From assembly GCA_022457155.1 (NCBI GenBank), contig JAJGOT010000038.1, positions 1,462,501-1,526,500 of the forward strand: 64,000 bases of DNA, in the 5' to 3' direction. Shown one piece after another: positions 1-13,289 of the stretch (position 1 is its first letter; each line of letters begins with the position of its first letter). This DNA comes from Cladopsammia gracilis (taxonomy: Eukaryota > Cnidaria > Anthozoa > Scleractinia > Dendrophylliidae). The translations under genes were made by a program, and so were the position numbers. The notes under the pieces were generated by a model that was given only the letters and a program-made list of their open reading frames with translations, made no database searches and had not been told where the DNA came from.

Positions 1-928
1 AATTAGTTTTGCTCAACTGCTAAGATGTCGGAGCAAACTAAATTGAATAATATTGTTGTCCCCAAAATAACCACTTTGCTCGCTTCCAAAGTTTGTTTGT
101 TAACATGTAATGTTTGTTAAATACGCGACATACACAGTTGATTTCATGTCTTTAAGAGAAATTACCGGTTGCAAAATTATTGTTCGAGTGTTCGTTATTT
201 TATGGGCAACCATCCACTGCCTGTGATATCTTCATAAAACTTAGAAAACTATCTATTTCCAGCACTGAACGTCACTAAAAGAGATTTTTTTGCGAAATAT
301 TACATAATTCAGTAAAAGCTGATAAAAATGAGCAAATGCATGGCGAAAGCTAATTATTAGATTCCCCTCAGCATGGCAAAGAATTTTTAACATGTACGAA
401 AACGAGAATATATTTACATGATTCAGTGAAAGACTGAGTGCCCAGTTCAGTTACGACGCCGCAATACTCATGCGCGCTTCCAAGTACAAACACATTCAAC
501 TTCTGTCAGGGTTCGACTACTGGGAGACTATCAATTCGAACGCGGTACTAAAACACAACAGCCTGCCATGTGAGAAATACAGTATATGAATGCCCTGCCC
601 CAAAATTCTGCGATACAGAACTAAAGCCTGACCCAGACGCCGCAAACTGTCGCGTTGAAAGGTCCACGTAAACTGTATGTTAGGTAAGCTTGCGCGCAGG
701 GGCAAAGAGGGTTAGTTTCTCTAAAGGTTCAAATAAAAAGCTGATGTAGATCTTTGCGTTTTAAATAATCAGTCGAAGATTTCCTGGTCACAGGTGCAAG
801 CATCATTACGCCATACACCCGATAGAAACACGAGGACTTTGTCTTTTCTGTGCTAGGAATGCGACAGACGAATATTTGGTGTTCCACTGTTGACATAGCG
901 AATGCCTGAAGAAAGTTTCCAGTTGGCA
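1..928. other. Downstream flank of the ING gene, no gene seen
   Basis: This AT-rich stretch follows the ING stop codon on the minus strand and must include its 3' UTR. I saw no clear AATAAA on the minus strand close to the stop and no other coding potential; the short open frames have no recognisable family. Confidence 0.4.
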
Positions 929-3900
929 TTACTTTTTCTTTCGCTCTAAAGCGCATTTTGGACAATACCTGCAAAAGATGTGATAAATAAAAAGCAATGA
1001 TAGTGAGAAATTAAGAAGAGTCAGAGGAATGTTTGTGAGATCAAAAGGGTATTCCTAGCTTGGTGTTGCGGAAACTACTGTTGGTTAGCTGTTGTGTTGT
1101 GGTGTGGAAATGGTTCAGTGTCTTTGGAATCTTGATTAAAGTACAACCGTTACATTCTGTTTTCCTTCATTTGGTGATCACAACTTCCGCAGCATCAAGA
1201 AACTGCCAAAATAGAGATAAATATAGCCTTTCAAGGAAAATAGCCTGCGATAGTATTCCGTTTTATATTCGGAGGGTTTGCCAAGGTCAAACTGCAGAAA
1301 GGAATCCCACACCCCTGCAAACAGGCCGAACGTTGACACGTCAGTATGTCTTCAACACGATTCTACACGGTATCCTCTTAAGAGGTGGGTTTCCTTCTCA
1401 AAAGGGCACTTGTTCCAAAGGGAACGTTTGCTTTGGTTGATTCCATGACAACAATTACAGTGCAATGTATTGTGACAATACTTACTACAACAATAACTGT
1501 TATTACATACTGCATACCCGTTATAAGCGTAATAGGCCTCTATTTTACTTGGCTCCGAGACTTCGGGGAAGAACTACAATTAACTGTTTTTGTTTTATTC
1601 CACTAAGCCTCGGACTGGAGTCAAGTTAGCATTTTGATATATCGAAATAAGGCCTATTTGTGTGGAGTGTAAATCAAATAATATTTCAGCTGCCATTCGA
1701 GTACACAAAAAGGGTCAAAACTGTGCAGAAGTCGCTCATAAAACAGGTCTCTCGATCAACTACAAAGATAGCTAGAAAAGGTATGAAATCTAGACCAACC
1801 ATTTTCCTTTTGGCTTTGCGGTGAGTCCAACACATGGGAAGTGAAACCATTCAATTGGGCACTACAAAATAATACAGAAAGTTGGTCTTGAAATGACTTC
1901 ACCTTTAAGAATACGTTTTGCAGAGACTGGGAAATATCCATAGACCTTTTTCATTAATGGCGGCCAATTTATTGTTCTTTTATATGTATGTTTATTAGCC
2001 CTACTAGTTTCATTTTAAAGTAAAATTGTTTTAAATTTTGCACATGCTAACGAGGCTGGCCAGGTTGATTAGCATGAATATTAAGAATAATTAATCGGCC
2101 GCTATTTATGAAAAAGGTCTATACTGTAGATTTGTGCAAACCCACTGAAAAACTAAGCAAAAGCGAATGTAAGGAATGCAAAAAGGTCTAAGGTTAAAAG
2201 GTTTCTTTTAACCACAAGGTTAAAAGAAAAAACAACAGTCAGTTTGGCAGTCTACTGTATGCCAATATTTGTGCACACAGGCAGTAAAAATCCGTATAAA
2301 TCACCGCTCATCAGACATATTTGTTAACTCACAATTATTATTCAAAGAGCAGATAACTTTAGTGGGGTCCTTAGTAGTATGTTTATCAAGTGCATAAGCC
2401 CTTATCCAACAGATACATTCATCACACAAGGAATTTTATTTGGAAAAAATAATTAGTCAGCTGGAATAAGGATGGCATGAATCAAATTAAAAGAATGTCT
2501 TCCAAGAAATACATGAAGAATCTTCAAGCCCTAGATTTAGTTAAAGATTTTGTGTTTTTTTATTTCAATGACAAACGAATTAAATATTAAACCTGTTGGG
2601 AGATGGAAAATGAACTCCACATTAGCAGCGTGATGTCATGCCATTAAGCATCTTACAGAGACCCCACAGTGTTCAGTTGATTACATAATACTTATTGATA
2701 TCGTTGCATTGTTACCTCCATGTTATCGCATCCAATCATTTCACCATATGAGACCTGAATGAAAAACAACAGTTTAAGGTGGTTTCCAGCACTTTCCAAG
2801 ACTTACATTTTGATAGGTCATTAAAACCACTCTTTATCAGTTGATGCTACAAACATGATATCAAACGAATGCCTAATGATTGGTGAACACGTTATCATTT
2901 TTGTGACACAATATGTTACTATAGGAACAGTATAACGTGCTAAAAACACCCTTAATTTTAGCTTTAAGTGTTAATAACTCAAAAATGACTCGGTGAACCC
3001 CATTTTTTATTGTCTTATTTTGATCAGTAGGATAAGTTGCAACTTTTGGCAAAGTTTGAAAAAATTCTGTAGGTGGTGTTCAGAGCCACCTTAAATTTTC
3101 AAAAATTTAAGGTGGCCCTGAACCCCACCTGCCATAAGTTGCATCTTATCCTACTGATCAAAATAAGACAATAAAAAAATAGGGTTCACCGAGTCGTTTT
3201 TGAGTTATTAACACTTAAAGCTAAAATTAAGGGTGTTTTTAGCACGTCAACTGTTCCTATAGTAACATATTGTGTCACAAAAATGATAACAACGTGTTCA
3301 CCAATCATTGGGCATTCGTTTGATATCATGATTGTAGCACCAACTGATAAAGAGTGGTTTTAATGACCCATCAAAATCTAAGTCTTGGAAAGTGCTGGAC
3401 ACTGTTGGGAACCACCTTAAGAGTGAATCAAATGCCAATTGGTTGTGCTCCTCTTGGTGAATAGGGAACCTGTATATTATTTTATTTTATCTCAGTTAAT
3501 AGTTGTTAAACTACAGTCATGCAAACTGTATGCAAGAGTGGGCACGCATAACATTAAAATAATCAGCAGAAAGCAAGCAGCACTTCCTTAATGAACAACA
3601 TGTTTATTGGCACTAAGACTGGTAAATGTATATACTGTAGTTCAATTTTATCCTTGGTTCAATTTTGATTTTCCATTGTTCTTTTCTATGTTAATATATG
3701 ATAATGAATATGAAACAAAGGAAAATCAAAATTGAACCAAGGATAAAATTGAACTACAACATATACCATTTTCCTTTTTTTACCACATGTATAAATCAGC
3801 AATTTTTCTCGCCCGCCATTTTTAAAGAAAGGGTTATTATTCGTTTTTCTTGGCAGCCGTGTACCTTGCCCTTAAATCTTAAGTTCATTATACCACAAAT

Positions 3901-6900
3901 AAACGTTTGAGGGGCTTACTTACAACTTCCTCTATTATACCCGGCGTTTATTTGTGGCCCGGCATTTAATCGAGAAAATACGGTACTTAATAACGATCAT
4001 ATCTGTATGCATAGTTCCCAGTTGTTACTCAGAAAATGGTGCTTTTTTTCCCTGCTGTTATTGTTGTTAAGTTAAGAAAGTGGGAGCAAACTGCAGTGGA
4101 CAACACAGCATGCCACGTCTTCAACATGTCAAGTATTACTCTCTGCGTACCATGTAAGCCACCTTCTTTAACATGTCTTCTACAGTAATACTATGTAACC
4201 GGCTACCCAGAATGTTCTTGATGTCCCAGGCAGGGTATTTTCCGTTTTTTTTTTCTTGCATGTAGTCTTTGTAACTTTGCATTTCAAAGATTGCAATCAT
4301 TTACCAATTCTTTATCGAAAGAAACAGAGCTAAACTTTGAGAAAAGTATCCAACAAGCAGCCTTTTATGGCTTTTCAAGCGGGCAGTTTGGTTCCAGTTT
4401 TGATACTTAGCGGATGGCAGACTACTCATTGTACAAGTTCAAATAAAGTAAATTTTGTTTAGAAAACAATTAAAAAACAGGTCTTAGCATGACATAAATA
4501 TGACATTAATAATGCATTAAATTTGTTGTGACCTTTGATGCAGGGGAAAGTCCCATGCACTGCATGTCATGAATTACATAATCATTCAAAAGCATAATGC
4601 CAATATGTTGTTTTGTCAAACTCAGAGCAAATTAATGACACCTTTTGTTGACCAAATTCAAAGCATTTTGATAGGAAACCTTTCTTTGCATTGCACAGTT
4701 TAAAATATGTTGTTGCTTTAAAACGATGAAATTACTAAAAACAAAGAAACAAGTCCATTAACAAAATGCTTGTTTAGTTTTTACTCTGAAGCGCATGTCA
4801 GTTTACAATATTGTTTCTCTGTTTGTATTGTTACAGAGTATTCTCACTGCAAATATCTTGGAACCATCCACTACAACCAACCTTGACTCCCTAAACTCAA
4901 GTACTTTGAAGAATAATCTGATAAAATTTAAAATCTGTGTTGGCCACGCAAAAAAGCAACAACAACAGTCTGTAACCCACTACCACTAGAGGTTTAGTAT
5001 TAAATTTAAGACATGTTTAACAACATGATACATCGATGTTTTGCTCTACTCTGCAGCAAAATAACTTTTATTTCTACAGAATCTCGATTAATTTTGGACT
5101 TTGGGTTCACACCCACTCACAAAGTGACCCCTATAAACTAAGGGAGACATTATAAACAAGTTGTGTACATTGTACACATTACATTTGACTGATAATTTGA
5201 CTGATAATTTTAGGGCGAGTGTGAAAACATGCATCAAGAACTTACAGGTACATGTAGGTATTAATAAGCACCGACTAGCAATTATTTTTCATTACAAATG
5301 GCAGGAGAAAGTGATTGGCCAATGCCACATGTTCATGTAATTTACAAATCTTTTAACTTTAAAACTCCAACTATCCCTGTCTTTGGATGAAATCCTAACT
5401 ACATGCATTGTACAGTTACTCCATGTATATTTTCCTTTTATTTTATTGCAGTACAATCAACAAAATTTAGAATCTAAGTGAGTAAGCACCAGTGTGGTTG
5501 ACTTACCTGGTGGCACAAACAGTATGTTGGTTCATTAGGATCAACTGGCATGTCCAGTACCTGCACCTCAGGAGCCAGAAGAGAGACAGCAATAGCAAGT
5601 GACTTGGGGCCTTCTGATTCAATTCTGAAACAAAACACAAGTGTCAAATAAACTCCCACACTGCTGTACTACTGTAGTATCCTGTACATGTATGACCAGT
5701 TTAAAGGCAGAGAACTGCGAGAACTGGTGCTATGATATGGAACAGACTACCTAAATCTCTTAAATCGTTGAGGAAATCTCAATTTAAATCGAAAATTAAA
5801 CAAATCGTTCTGAAGATTCTTCAGAAAACAGATGACTATATTGATGTTCCCCAAATACTTTGTGAGATTAAGCAAATGAAAATGTTATAATATTTGCATA
5901 TTTCATTTATTTCTTGTGTCTGCCACCAATATCATGATCTCATCTAAAGCTTTAAAATAAATCTGTAACTCTACAGATCAGCTTCTGTATTGTTACGTTG
6001 ACTCACTTTCATTATTTTCAATTAGATTACTTTTCCCTGCCTCGAATAGACCTTCTTTGCTAATTTGCAGGGCAACTGTATTTAGGTTTAATATGTCTGA
6101 ATAAAGTTTTTGTTTGTTTGTGTTTTGTTTTACAATGTATAACAAAAAAAATGATGAGAAGCTGAACTGTCTTCTTGGATGGACCAATTTCTTACTTACT
6201 TTCCTTCAGTTTATGGCACAGACATTTTACCAATGCATGCTTTTTACCTCACACCACAAAATCAATAAAATATCTATTATGTACATTTGCAATCTGTGAG
6301 AACAACAAATAAGGTGTACATGTAAACAAATATATTTATGAAACAAGAAATCTTCATATGGATTTTACACACATAAATGCCCACTTACATGTACAGACAT
6401 TGACATGAACAGTACTTTATAGAACTTGAAAGCTTACTTTTTCTTTTTCCTTGCTGACTCACCAACATCTTGTTTTCTCCTTCCTCCTCCTCTACTACTT
6501 CTGCCAGCTACAAAACAAATTACATTAATTTGAAACAATTTGCTTAGAGTAACTACAACTAATTCTCAAAGAAAAAAGAAAGCGACTGATAGGCCCTTAA
6601 GGTGTAATATATACATGTTAACTGCGGTCAAAAGACAGAAATTTGCAAAAGTTAAGCAATGTACTTGAAAGTTAAGGTTGTCATTTTCACTGTTTAAAGT
6701 TTAATATATTGCCAATACACTGTCAATTTACCAAACGTTTTCAAAGTTTACCAAAAAAGTTCTAAGTGTTTAAAAACTGTGAACTGCAGAATTGTCGGCG
6801 CCATTTGCCAACATAATTTTGATCAGGTGCAAAGAGTTTCGGTCAGTTTTCAACGGAAAAATGCTCATCATTTTGTGAAAAATTAAAAGATAGTAACATC

Positions 6901-9900
6901 AACTATTTTTTTTATACATCCTTGCCCATATTTCCATTTAATATAAAATAAAATCCCACTGAATAAAACAAAAAACGCCTCGGACGTTTGACTGCGGTGG
7001 AATATACATGTAGCCAGTTTTGTTGCTGTTGAAAATATTGAATCATCAGTTGAAATACCAGTTACCTAGAAACATGCTAAGCTGTTCCCCATTCTATGAC
7101 TCTCAGTAAGCAAGAGTTGATGTTAGGCTAAGGTAGGCTTAAGCAAAGATCAACTCATGAATGAAACTATCTTCAGACCCTCCACCCCAGTAGGCGTTTT
7201 GTGATGATTGTTTTCTTTTTGTTAGTACACATACGTTTGTAAGGTGTTAGTATGAGATTTATAAAGAAAATTTAAAAATATGATCAAGCTGTGTTTCCAA
7301 GTCTAAGAGATTTTTTTCGTAATCAGTGTGACACATGTTATTGTCTCCCCCTGCCTAATTCCCACCCCCTGTACAATTCTGGCCAATACAAATTTATTTT
7401 GGTTAGTGAATTCAAACCTGACACTAGCCACTAAAAGGTAGTCTCGAGCCCTGCAAGTTGCACAAAACATGCCCTAATGTAACACCGCCTTACACCAGTC
7501 ATGCCATGCCATCTTTGAAATAAAAATGAACAAGCAAACCCAGACAAGTTGTGGCCATTACATGTTGGGTACTTGCAGAAATGTAAGATTAAGAACACTG
7601 TTATCACTGTACCTGACTTGCTCTTGCGTTTTGGTGTTGGTGATTCACCTAAAGAAATAAAGGCAAATTTTATGAAAATGAAATTTTGAAAAATGAATTA
7701 TGAAAAATGAAATTTTATGCACAAAGTGATGATGATGACAGTGTTATATGATACAGCTTGGTCATCTTTAAAGGGAAGGCATGCATTTCGGTCAGCTGAT
7801 CTTGCAAGAAATGAAATATCTATTTCACCAGTCAGTGAGATTTAAGACTTCTGCAAGGCTGTTTCATTTAAATATATTTGGGATATATTTATGTCCTCCA
7901 TATTCTGTCAGTGGTGATTTATGGATGTCGTAATAGGAATCTTCGGACACAATCACTGGCTACGTACCATACACACATCTATGCGTTTTCATTTCAATCA
8001 CTAAGCTCTGTTAAGTCTGCTCAAAACCTACTTTCATAATCTGAATAACCAGCTTCTTTAGCATGTTGTTCCTTAAGGTCTGATTCAAATCTAGCCAAGT
8101 CAGCATCTAGTTTGCGAATGTGCTTATCAACCTGCACAAAAAAAGAGAACATAAGGTCATTCACACTGTAAAATGTAGCAGAACCAGACTTGTAAGGTGT
8201 GGGAAAGAGTAAAGCCAAGGAAGGGGTAGAGTAAAAATGTTTTAGAATGGAAAGGATCCAACAATCTCAACGCTTAACAACAGCCCTGGTTCCCCTAGAT
8301 CTACATGTACCACTGACATGTACATTTGTCTTACAAAGGTAAGAAAAAAATGAACTGAATTGCTGTTCAACAGCATTTCATGGACATGGGTAAATATCTT
8401 CCAAGGTTGTTGGAAGTATTTCACCAGCACCATCCTCGACATGTATATTAAAATACACTGTAGTTGGGGCAGAGTATAAATAGGAGAGTAAGAGCCTGGC
8501 TAAATTATAAAACATTGTTGATGATGCAAATGTTTCTCCATTTAGTATAAATTATTATACGGAAGCAAGTCTTGCTTTTTGAAAACATGAAAATATATTT
8601 TTTTTTTACTCATTGCAAGCACAGTGTACCCAGTCACTGGGTATATGCAGTGAGTTGCCTTTACCATGAATGAATAATTTTATATAACTTTCACATCTCT
8701 ATGATATCAATAGTTTTGCCAAAAAATACAAGGATGAGAATTATGAAAATTGCACCCAAATATCTATACACACATTTGAATTTATTTTATAAAAACAGTG
8801 TAGAACTTTACTAACCATTTCATATGTTTGCATGGCCAGCTGAACTTTATCATCTCCATATTCTCTGCTCTTAACAAAGGCATTTTCAATCTTCTTTAAG
8901 TGTGAGGTTCTGTTAGCTGCATCCATACTCCTTACATTGGCCATGTACTCTTCTGACATAGTATTGATTTCTTTTGAGAGGTCTGAAAATCAGAACTACA
9001 ACTCAAAATCCCACAAACACAGTTGTAACAGAACTTGCACCCTTACAAGCTCTTATATTAGTGATGTAACAATTATGACCATTCAATTTTATTCACCAAT
9101 CCTTGATTCGAGAATTTGATTTTTGTTTGATTTGAAAATAACCTACTCCATACAATGCTTGAAAGATATTTTCACAGCTTTATAAGGATGCTTTGTCTAA
9201 ATTTTCAACAGTCAAATTCTAAATTGAGTTACATCTTGTATTTTGATGGAGGAGTAGAAAGTTACTGTGTACGCCATTTGTTGATATCCTGTGGCAAAAA
9301 GGCTTCTCTCTACAACCCCCTTAAGATATCCAAACAAGGCAAACTGAGCACATCTCAACATCACCTTCTTATATCTTATTAGAAATGGCGGCATTGAAGT
9401 CAAGTCGTGAACAACCTACACAGTCTTGAAAATCCATGTTTATATCTTCTGCATGGAAACAAAGTTATGACAGGATAACAGACAAGTCATTTGCATAATT
9501 GAATCCAAATATTTGAATTCAAAAAGCAATAATTGAAATCATAATCAAATTGAAAGGAATGTGAATTGTTACACCCCTACTCACTAGAAATCTTAAATCA
9601 TTGTGATCATGTTTCTAGCCTGAAGACGGTTTGATATTTTTTTAAAATTAATCGTAAGGATTTTTGACGAACGCAAAAAAAAAGTAAATCACTTTCATAA
9701 TGTCCAGTTCGGGAAAAAAAAGGATGCTGAGCGTAAATCGAACCCGGAGCCGTCGGAGCACAGATCCCGGAGCCAAACCACTAGACCACTGAGGAACACA
9801 TGCTCAGCGCACACTAAGTTTTATTATTTAAAGGTACATACGCATCAAAATGCGTATCTCGATTTGAAAATCCTTTTAGATCGATTTTAATGTTGCAATT

Positions 9901-11914
9901 AAGACTCGATCCAAATGCGAAACATCTTTCGGCTGGCCAGCAAGAACTCACTTTGAGCTACCAAAGCTGTATTTCAAGTGCCCGACCACGCACAGCGGAC
10001 CCATCTGTCACTGTCGCAAAGCATGTCAGGAAATCCTACGACAAAACCGAAATGGAGTTCCCGCCAGAAAATTATTGCAAAATACTAGAAGCCTCAAAGC
10101 ACTTTGACCACAGCACGGCACAGGAAATGGCCCACAACTCTCAACGCTGCCCCTTTACTGATCCAAAGTGATTACAGACTTTCCCGCCGGCTCATACTTG
10201 TCCACCAAGGTCCATTTTTCACCTTGAGCGCTAAATGGCGCTTCAGACACAAGGAAGGACAAGAAAAACGACTCGTTTCTTTGAGAGGTGCTAGAGACTT
10301 AAGGATTTCCGGACTTAATGATGTCTTTCAATCACCATACGGGCCTCATACACGTTGGCTTACACACACGCTACAGAGGCGATGTGTTGCCATAGTGAGC
10401 TCACGATAGATAATCGAGCCAGGCATGCGTAAATAATGGTATTTTCATTCAGGTTGTTGGCACTGTTCTGAAGTATTGCAGTCGCATATTCTCACGGCCG
10501 AACTGCTTTGAAATAGCTTCGCAATTAAGCTCTGAATGTACAGTCAAAGCACTGGACTCTGCTTTTTTCAGGTGAAATTAGTCAAATTCTTTAGGGTTAG
10601 TGCAAATTTGACAAGAGTTTATGATATTATTCGTTGTAGGATAAAATAAGGCAAATCTGAGCAAGAAAAAATAAAAAAGGTCACATAGGCTGGTTATGCT
10701 CTCGGCCCTTCAAGTGGGATACTCAGCTCCCATATTTTATTTCAAAGTAAGTGATAATAATCATTTCAGAACGAGTAATGTTTTGTCAATTATCTGTCTT
10801 GTGTTCATTCACTGCATGTTAAGTTGATTGTTTCAGTCAATTTGAAACGGATAAAAATTGCAAAATGGGTTGGGTTTTTAAATAAGCCTAAATGGCTTAA
10901 TGCAATTAGCTGTTCCTTGGGAGCTCCACTGTTAGGCTAGCCTACCTAAATATATTACGACTATAAAATAATATTTTGACTTTGGTCAGCCTACCTTGTG
11001 TTCTCTGGTCAAGTTCTCTCATGAGAGTAAAGTTCCTTTGAAGTTCAAATGGAAGGTTTTCAATACCTACAGGTTGGTGACATAACAGTGAATCTTACAC
11101 ATATTCAACATCTATTGATCAATGAGTGGAAAACACGAGTAGGAAACACATTAATAAACGAGTCGTTGTCTTAGAGTTTGTTCCACAAGTTGCAACTTGT
11201 TGAATTTCATAGAGCCTTCTCTATTTTCATTAAACAATGTTAAACATGATAAATGGCCTATTTCAACATGGCATCATACACAGTTCAACATTATTTTGTT
11301 GAAAAGCAGCCACAACATCTGTGGGTCAACAGTTGTTCATAGGCTTAAGTATCATGACCAAATAAAGCATACGTTTATGTACCACGCATGCACTCAAGCC
11401 AATATACTTTTACAGGGAAAACCCGCCAATGTACTTAAACCTTATCATTATATGGATACTCACATAAGAATACTAAAGGATGTGGAAATCAATCCAACAT
11501 CAACACTTTATAACATAAAAAACCCTCGATATTGCTAATGAGAAAGCATTTCCTTTTTTAGTCAATATTTCGGTATAAACTAAAGTGAACTAAGATTAGC
11601 TTAAGTTTAAGTTATATCAAGCTTGTATTAAAGGTTTGCTTGTGATATCAACAACAAATTTGGAACTGACAGTGTGTTCATCAATGATCACTATCAAAAC
11701 ACAGTAATCAGCTGGAAATTATAAACCTTTTTGGCCTATATAGAACTTGTAAACCTTCTACTAAACAAAACTGTCACTTCTCGTTAAGGACTGACCGATA
11801 TTCTAATCCAAAATGCAAATTAGCGTGAATTCTGGCGGGATATCCGGAGAAATGGCCATGAAATCAAATTCACTTACTATCGAGGTAATGTTCCAGATAC
11901 ATATTCGCCGCCAT
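929..11914 (-). CDS. ING5-like: ING4/ING5-type PHD-finger histone reader (ten exons, complete)
   Basis: Exons in gene order: 11878-11914, 10995-11066, 8816-8982, 8032-8131, 7613-7648, 6438-6507, 5507-5624, 2716-2754, 1800-1861, 929-968. All have GT-AG borders and matching phases, giving 741 nt or 246 residues; human ING4 and ING5 are about 240-250. The protein starts [20 protein letters not shown], the ING N-terminal helical (dimerization) domain, continues through [14 protein letters not shown] and [18 protein letters not shown], then a basic, serine-rich linker with likely nuclear signals (KRKSK, RKKKK). [20 protein letters not shown] begins the C-terminal PHD finger at about residues 192-241, with C4HC3 ligands visible through KWYCPKC. 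It ends in ERKKK, a polybasic tail. Known role of the family: PHD binding to H3K4me3, bringing HBO1 or related acetyltransferase complexes to chromatin in the nucleus. ING4 and ING5 are vertebrate paralogues, so a single pre-duplication orthologue is expected. An odd residue is Pro in WFHFPC, where vertebrate members have Ala. Confidence 0.93.
2774..3420. mobile_element. Composite foldback of two TTAA-ended MITE copies, head to head
   Basis: The first and second halves are near-perfect reverse complements of about 310 bp each. The outer ends read TTAAGGTGGTTTCC and GGAACCACCTTAA. In the middle (about 3088-3118) the same termini recur as GCCACCTTAA and TTAAGGTGGC, separated by about 12 bp. Each half is therefore a complete unit with TTAAGGTGG/CCACCTTAA ends, and the two are inverted relative to each other. 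TTAA ends suggest a piggyBac-like or other TTAA-targeting family (inference). It lies in an ING intron, immediately next to exon 2716-2754. Confidence 0.75.
3625..3770. mobile_element. Short foldback MITE
   Basis: Two arms of about 55 bp are inverted copies: TAGTTCAATTTTATCC on the left and GGATAAAATTGAACTA on the right, around a loop of about 45 bp. There is no coding capacity. Outer ends near GTATAT/ATATAC make the boundaries uncertain by a few bases. It lies inside an ING intron. Confidence 0.7.
5705..6128 (+). mobile_element. 3' end of a non-LTR (CR1/jockey-like) retrotransposon
   Basis: From 5705 to the stop at 5888-5890 the plus strand encodes the end of a LINE ORF2: the segment [11 protein letters not shown] and a following lysine-rich stretch are typical of the region just after reverse transcriptase. 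An AT-rich 3' UTR follows and ends in GAATAAAGTTTTTG with a T/G-rich tail near 6128. All of the endonuclease and the RT catalytic core are absent, as expected for a 5'-truncated insertion. It is antisense to the ING gene, in the intron between its exons 6438-6507 and 5507-5624. Confidence 0.7.
9617..10713. repeat. Composite repeat, copy 1 (tRNA-Glu-like segment, right-hand TIR)
   Basis: About 480 bp starting near 9635 are shared in the same order with 61568-62035. The block includes a poly-A run, the tRNA-like piece, a segment reading CTCGATTTGAAAATCC, and a GC-richer part encoding no known protein. The end near 10713 (GGCCCTTCAA, with GAGCAAGAAAAAATAAAAAA inside) is the inverse of the left end of the other copy at 61323. 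This suggests a DNA-transposon-like unit with TTGAAGGGCC termini. It lies in an ING intron. Confidence 0.6.
9722..9797 (-). repeat. tRNA-Glu-like (SINE-type) segment inside the repeat
   Basis: Read on the minus strand, CAGTGGTCTAGTGGTT matches a pol III A box of tRNA-Glu type, and GGGTTCGATTT matches a B box. The 3' side is followed by a T run. The acceptor and T stems do not close well, so this is tRNA-derived rather than a functional tRNA. A more diverged copy is at 61663-61738. Confidence 0.55.
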
Positions 11915-12180
11915 GGTCTCAACTTGCGGGCAGAATGTTCCCTACTCAACAGCTAGCCTTCAATGAGTGAAAAGACACCTGTTCTTGACAACAAAAAGGA
12001 CGAATTTTAAGGAAATAATCGTGGATTATGCACGTTTAGCGGCGACGTCACTTCGTTAGCCATTTTTCGATCGAGCCGCCATAACACAGAGAGGAGCATC
12101 ATGGGATAGACTCACGTGATCTTTGGCGCGCTCACTCGCGAGACTTCACGTGTTCCGCGCGATTTCACCACCAATCAACT
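11915..12180 (-). promoter_or_regulatory. Putative promoter and 5' UTR of the ING gene
   Basis: The stretch directly upstream of the ING start codon is richer in CpG than the surrounding AT-rich DNA. It holds two CACGTG E-boxes (about 12113 and 12146), a TCGCGAGA palindrome near 12136 and GCCGCCAT elements near the start codon and at about 12075. Such motifs are common in CpG-type housekeeping promoters of animals. The exact transcription start cannot be read. No gene in the opposite direction was found close by, so bidirectional use is possible but unsupported. Confidence 0.45.
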
Positions 12181-13289
12181 GGTATAAGCTTTTCCTACTT
12201 TATCTCGTCCAAACTTCCATTTTCTTATTCATGGCTAAAAGCGGGCACTAAACAAATGGTGTGCAGATAGGTACCTATGCCTGAGTACTAACCCTGAAGG
12301 CACCTTGGTCAATTTATGGCACAGGAAGCGACAAAACTGAATGATGTTCGTCTCTGAGATCTATTGCAGGGTACCAAAACAGGGTTGTTGAAGACAATGG
12401 TGAGAAAATGTCAAATTAAATATGGCGCCGGGTTAATTCGTCAGGACCGTCAGTTCAGTGTCTGTGACTGTAGTCGACGAGTTTGAAAACTGCATTGTAT
12501 CAATATCACACAAGGTCAACACAAAATCAACTTGTAATAGTCAGTAACTGTAACACCAATTTAACATAAGCTACTTAGGCATCACTGATGGTTTCTCTGC
12601 ACCGCGCGGGGGGAGAGTCAACCAGCTTAAACTGTAAAGCAAAAAGCGCACCGGCAAAAAGTTGACGGTGAAGTTGTAATTAAGTTATCAAGACCATAAT
12701 CATCCATGGACGGATTAGATCTTCCGTTTAAACCCGGCTGATTAAAAGCCAGTTACAGGAGCGATCGGTTACGATCTCATTAATGAACGCTTATTAGTTT
12801 TATTCGAAGACTTCGGCATCTAAGGGCCACACACGAAATAACGACCTGGCCATGAATACATCTTTCATTTAGTACTAAAATAAAATTGTACACTAGTGTC
12901 CACTTGAACTACAAAGTCAAGAATGCTAAATAGCTAAACAGATACTGTACTCGACAAAATAATCCTTTAACTAGGAGTTAGATGAGACTTCTCCTAAAGC
13001 ATCAAGGCAGGGTCAGGACTACAAGCCAACAAATCAATGACAGGTGCATTTTGTTTTCGTTGGTCTGTATTTTTTTTCTTTTGCCGCAAGAATCACTCAG
13101 TTTGTTGTGCTGTTTTCATCGGGGCTGGTCGTCAGGACTAATGTTTTTGACTGATGACGTACTGGAGTAATAAGGGAGGGCGGGACCCCTCTAGTAAGCG
13201 ACCACTCAAAATGCTAAGAACTGCGATTGCGTAGAAGAGGTGGTGGCTTGACTGAAGACAATAACTCCATTGTCATGCTTGGACAAGTG

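Noticed and set aside
1060..1440. 126-codon open frame on the plus strand
   Set aside because: It lies inside an ING intron on the opposite strand, with no family resemblance.
9722..9797. Functional tRNA-Glu gene
   Set aside because: Acceptor and T stems do not pair, and a diverged copy shows that it belongs to a repeat.
11197..11538. 113-codon frame containing a DVEINP stretch reminiscent of LINE or 2A-like text
   Set aside because: The critical NPGP residues are absent and nothing else supports a retrotransposon protein.
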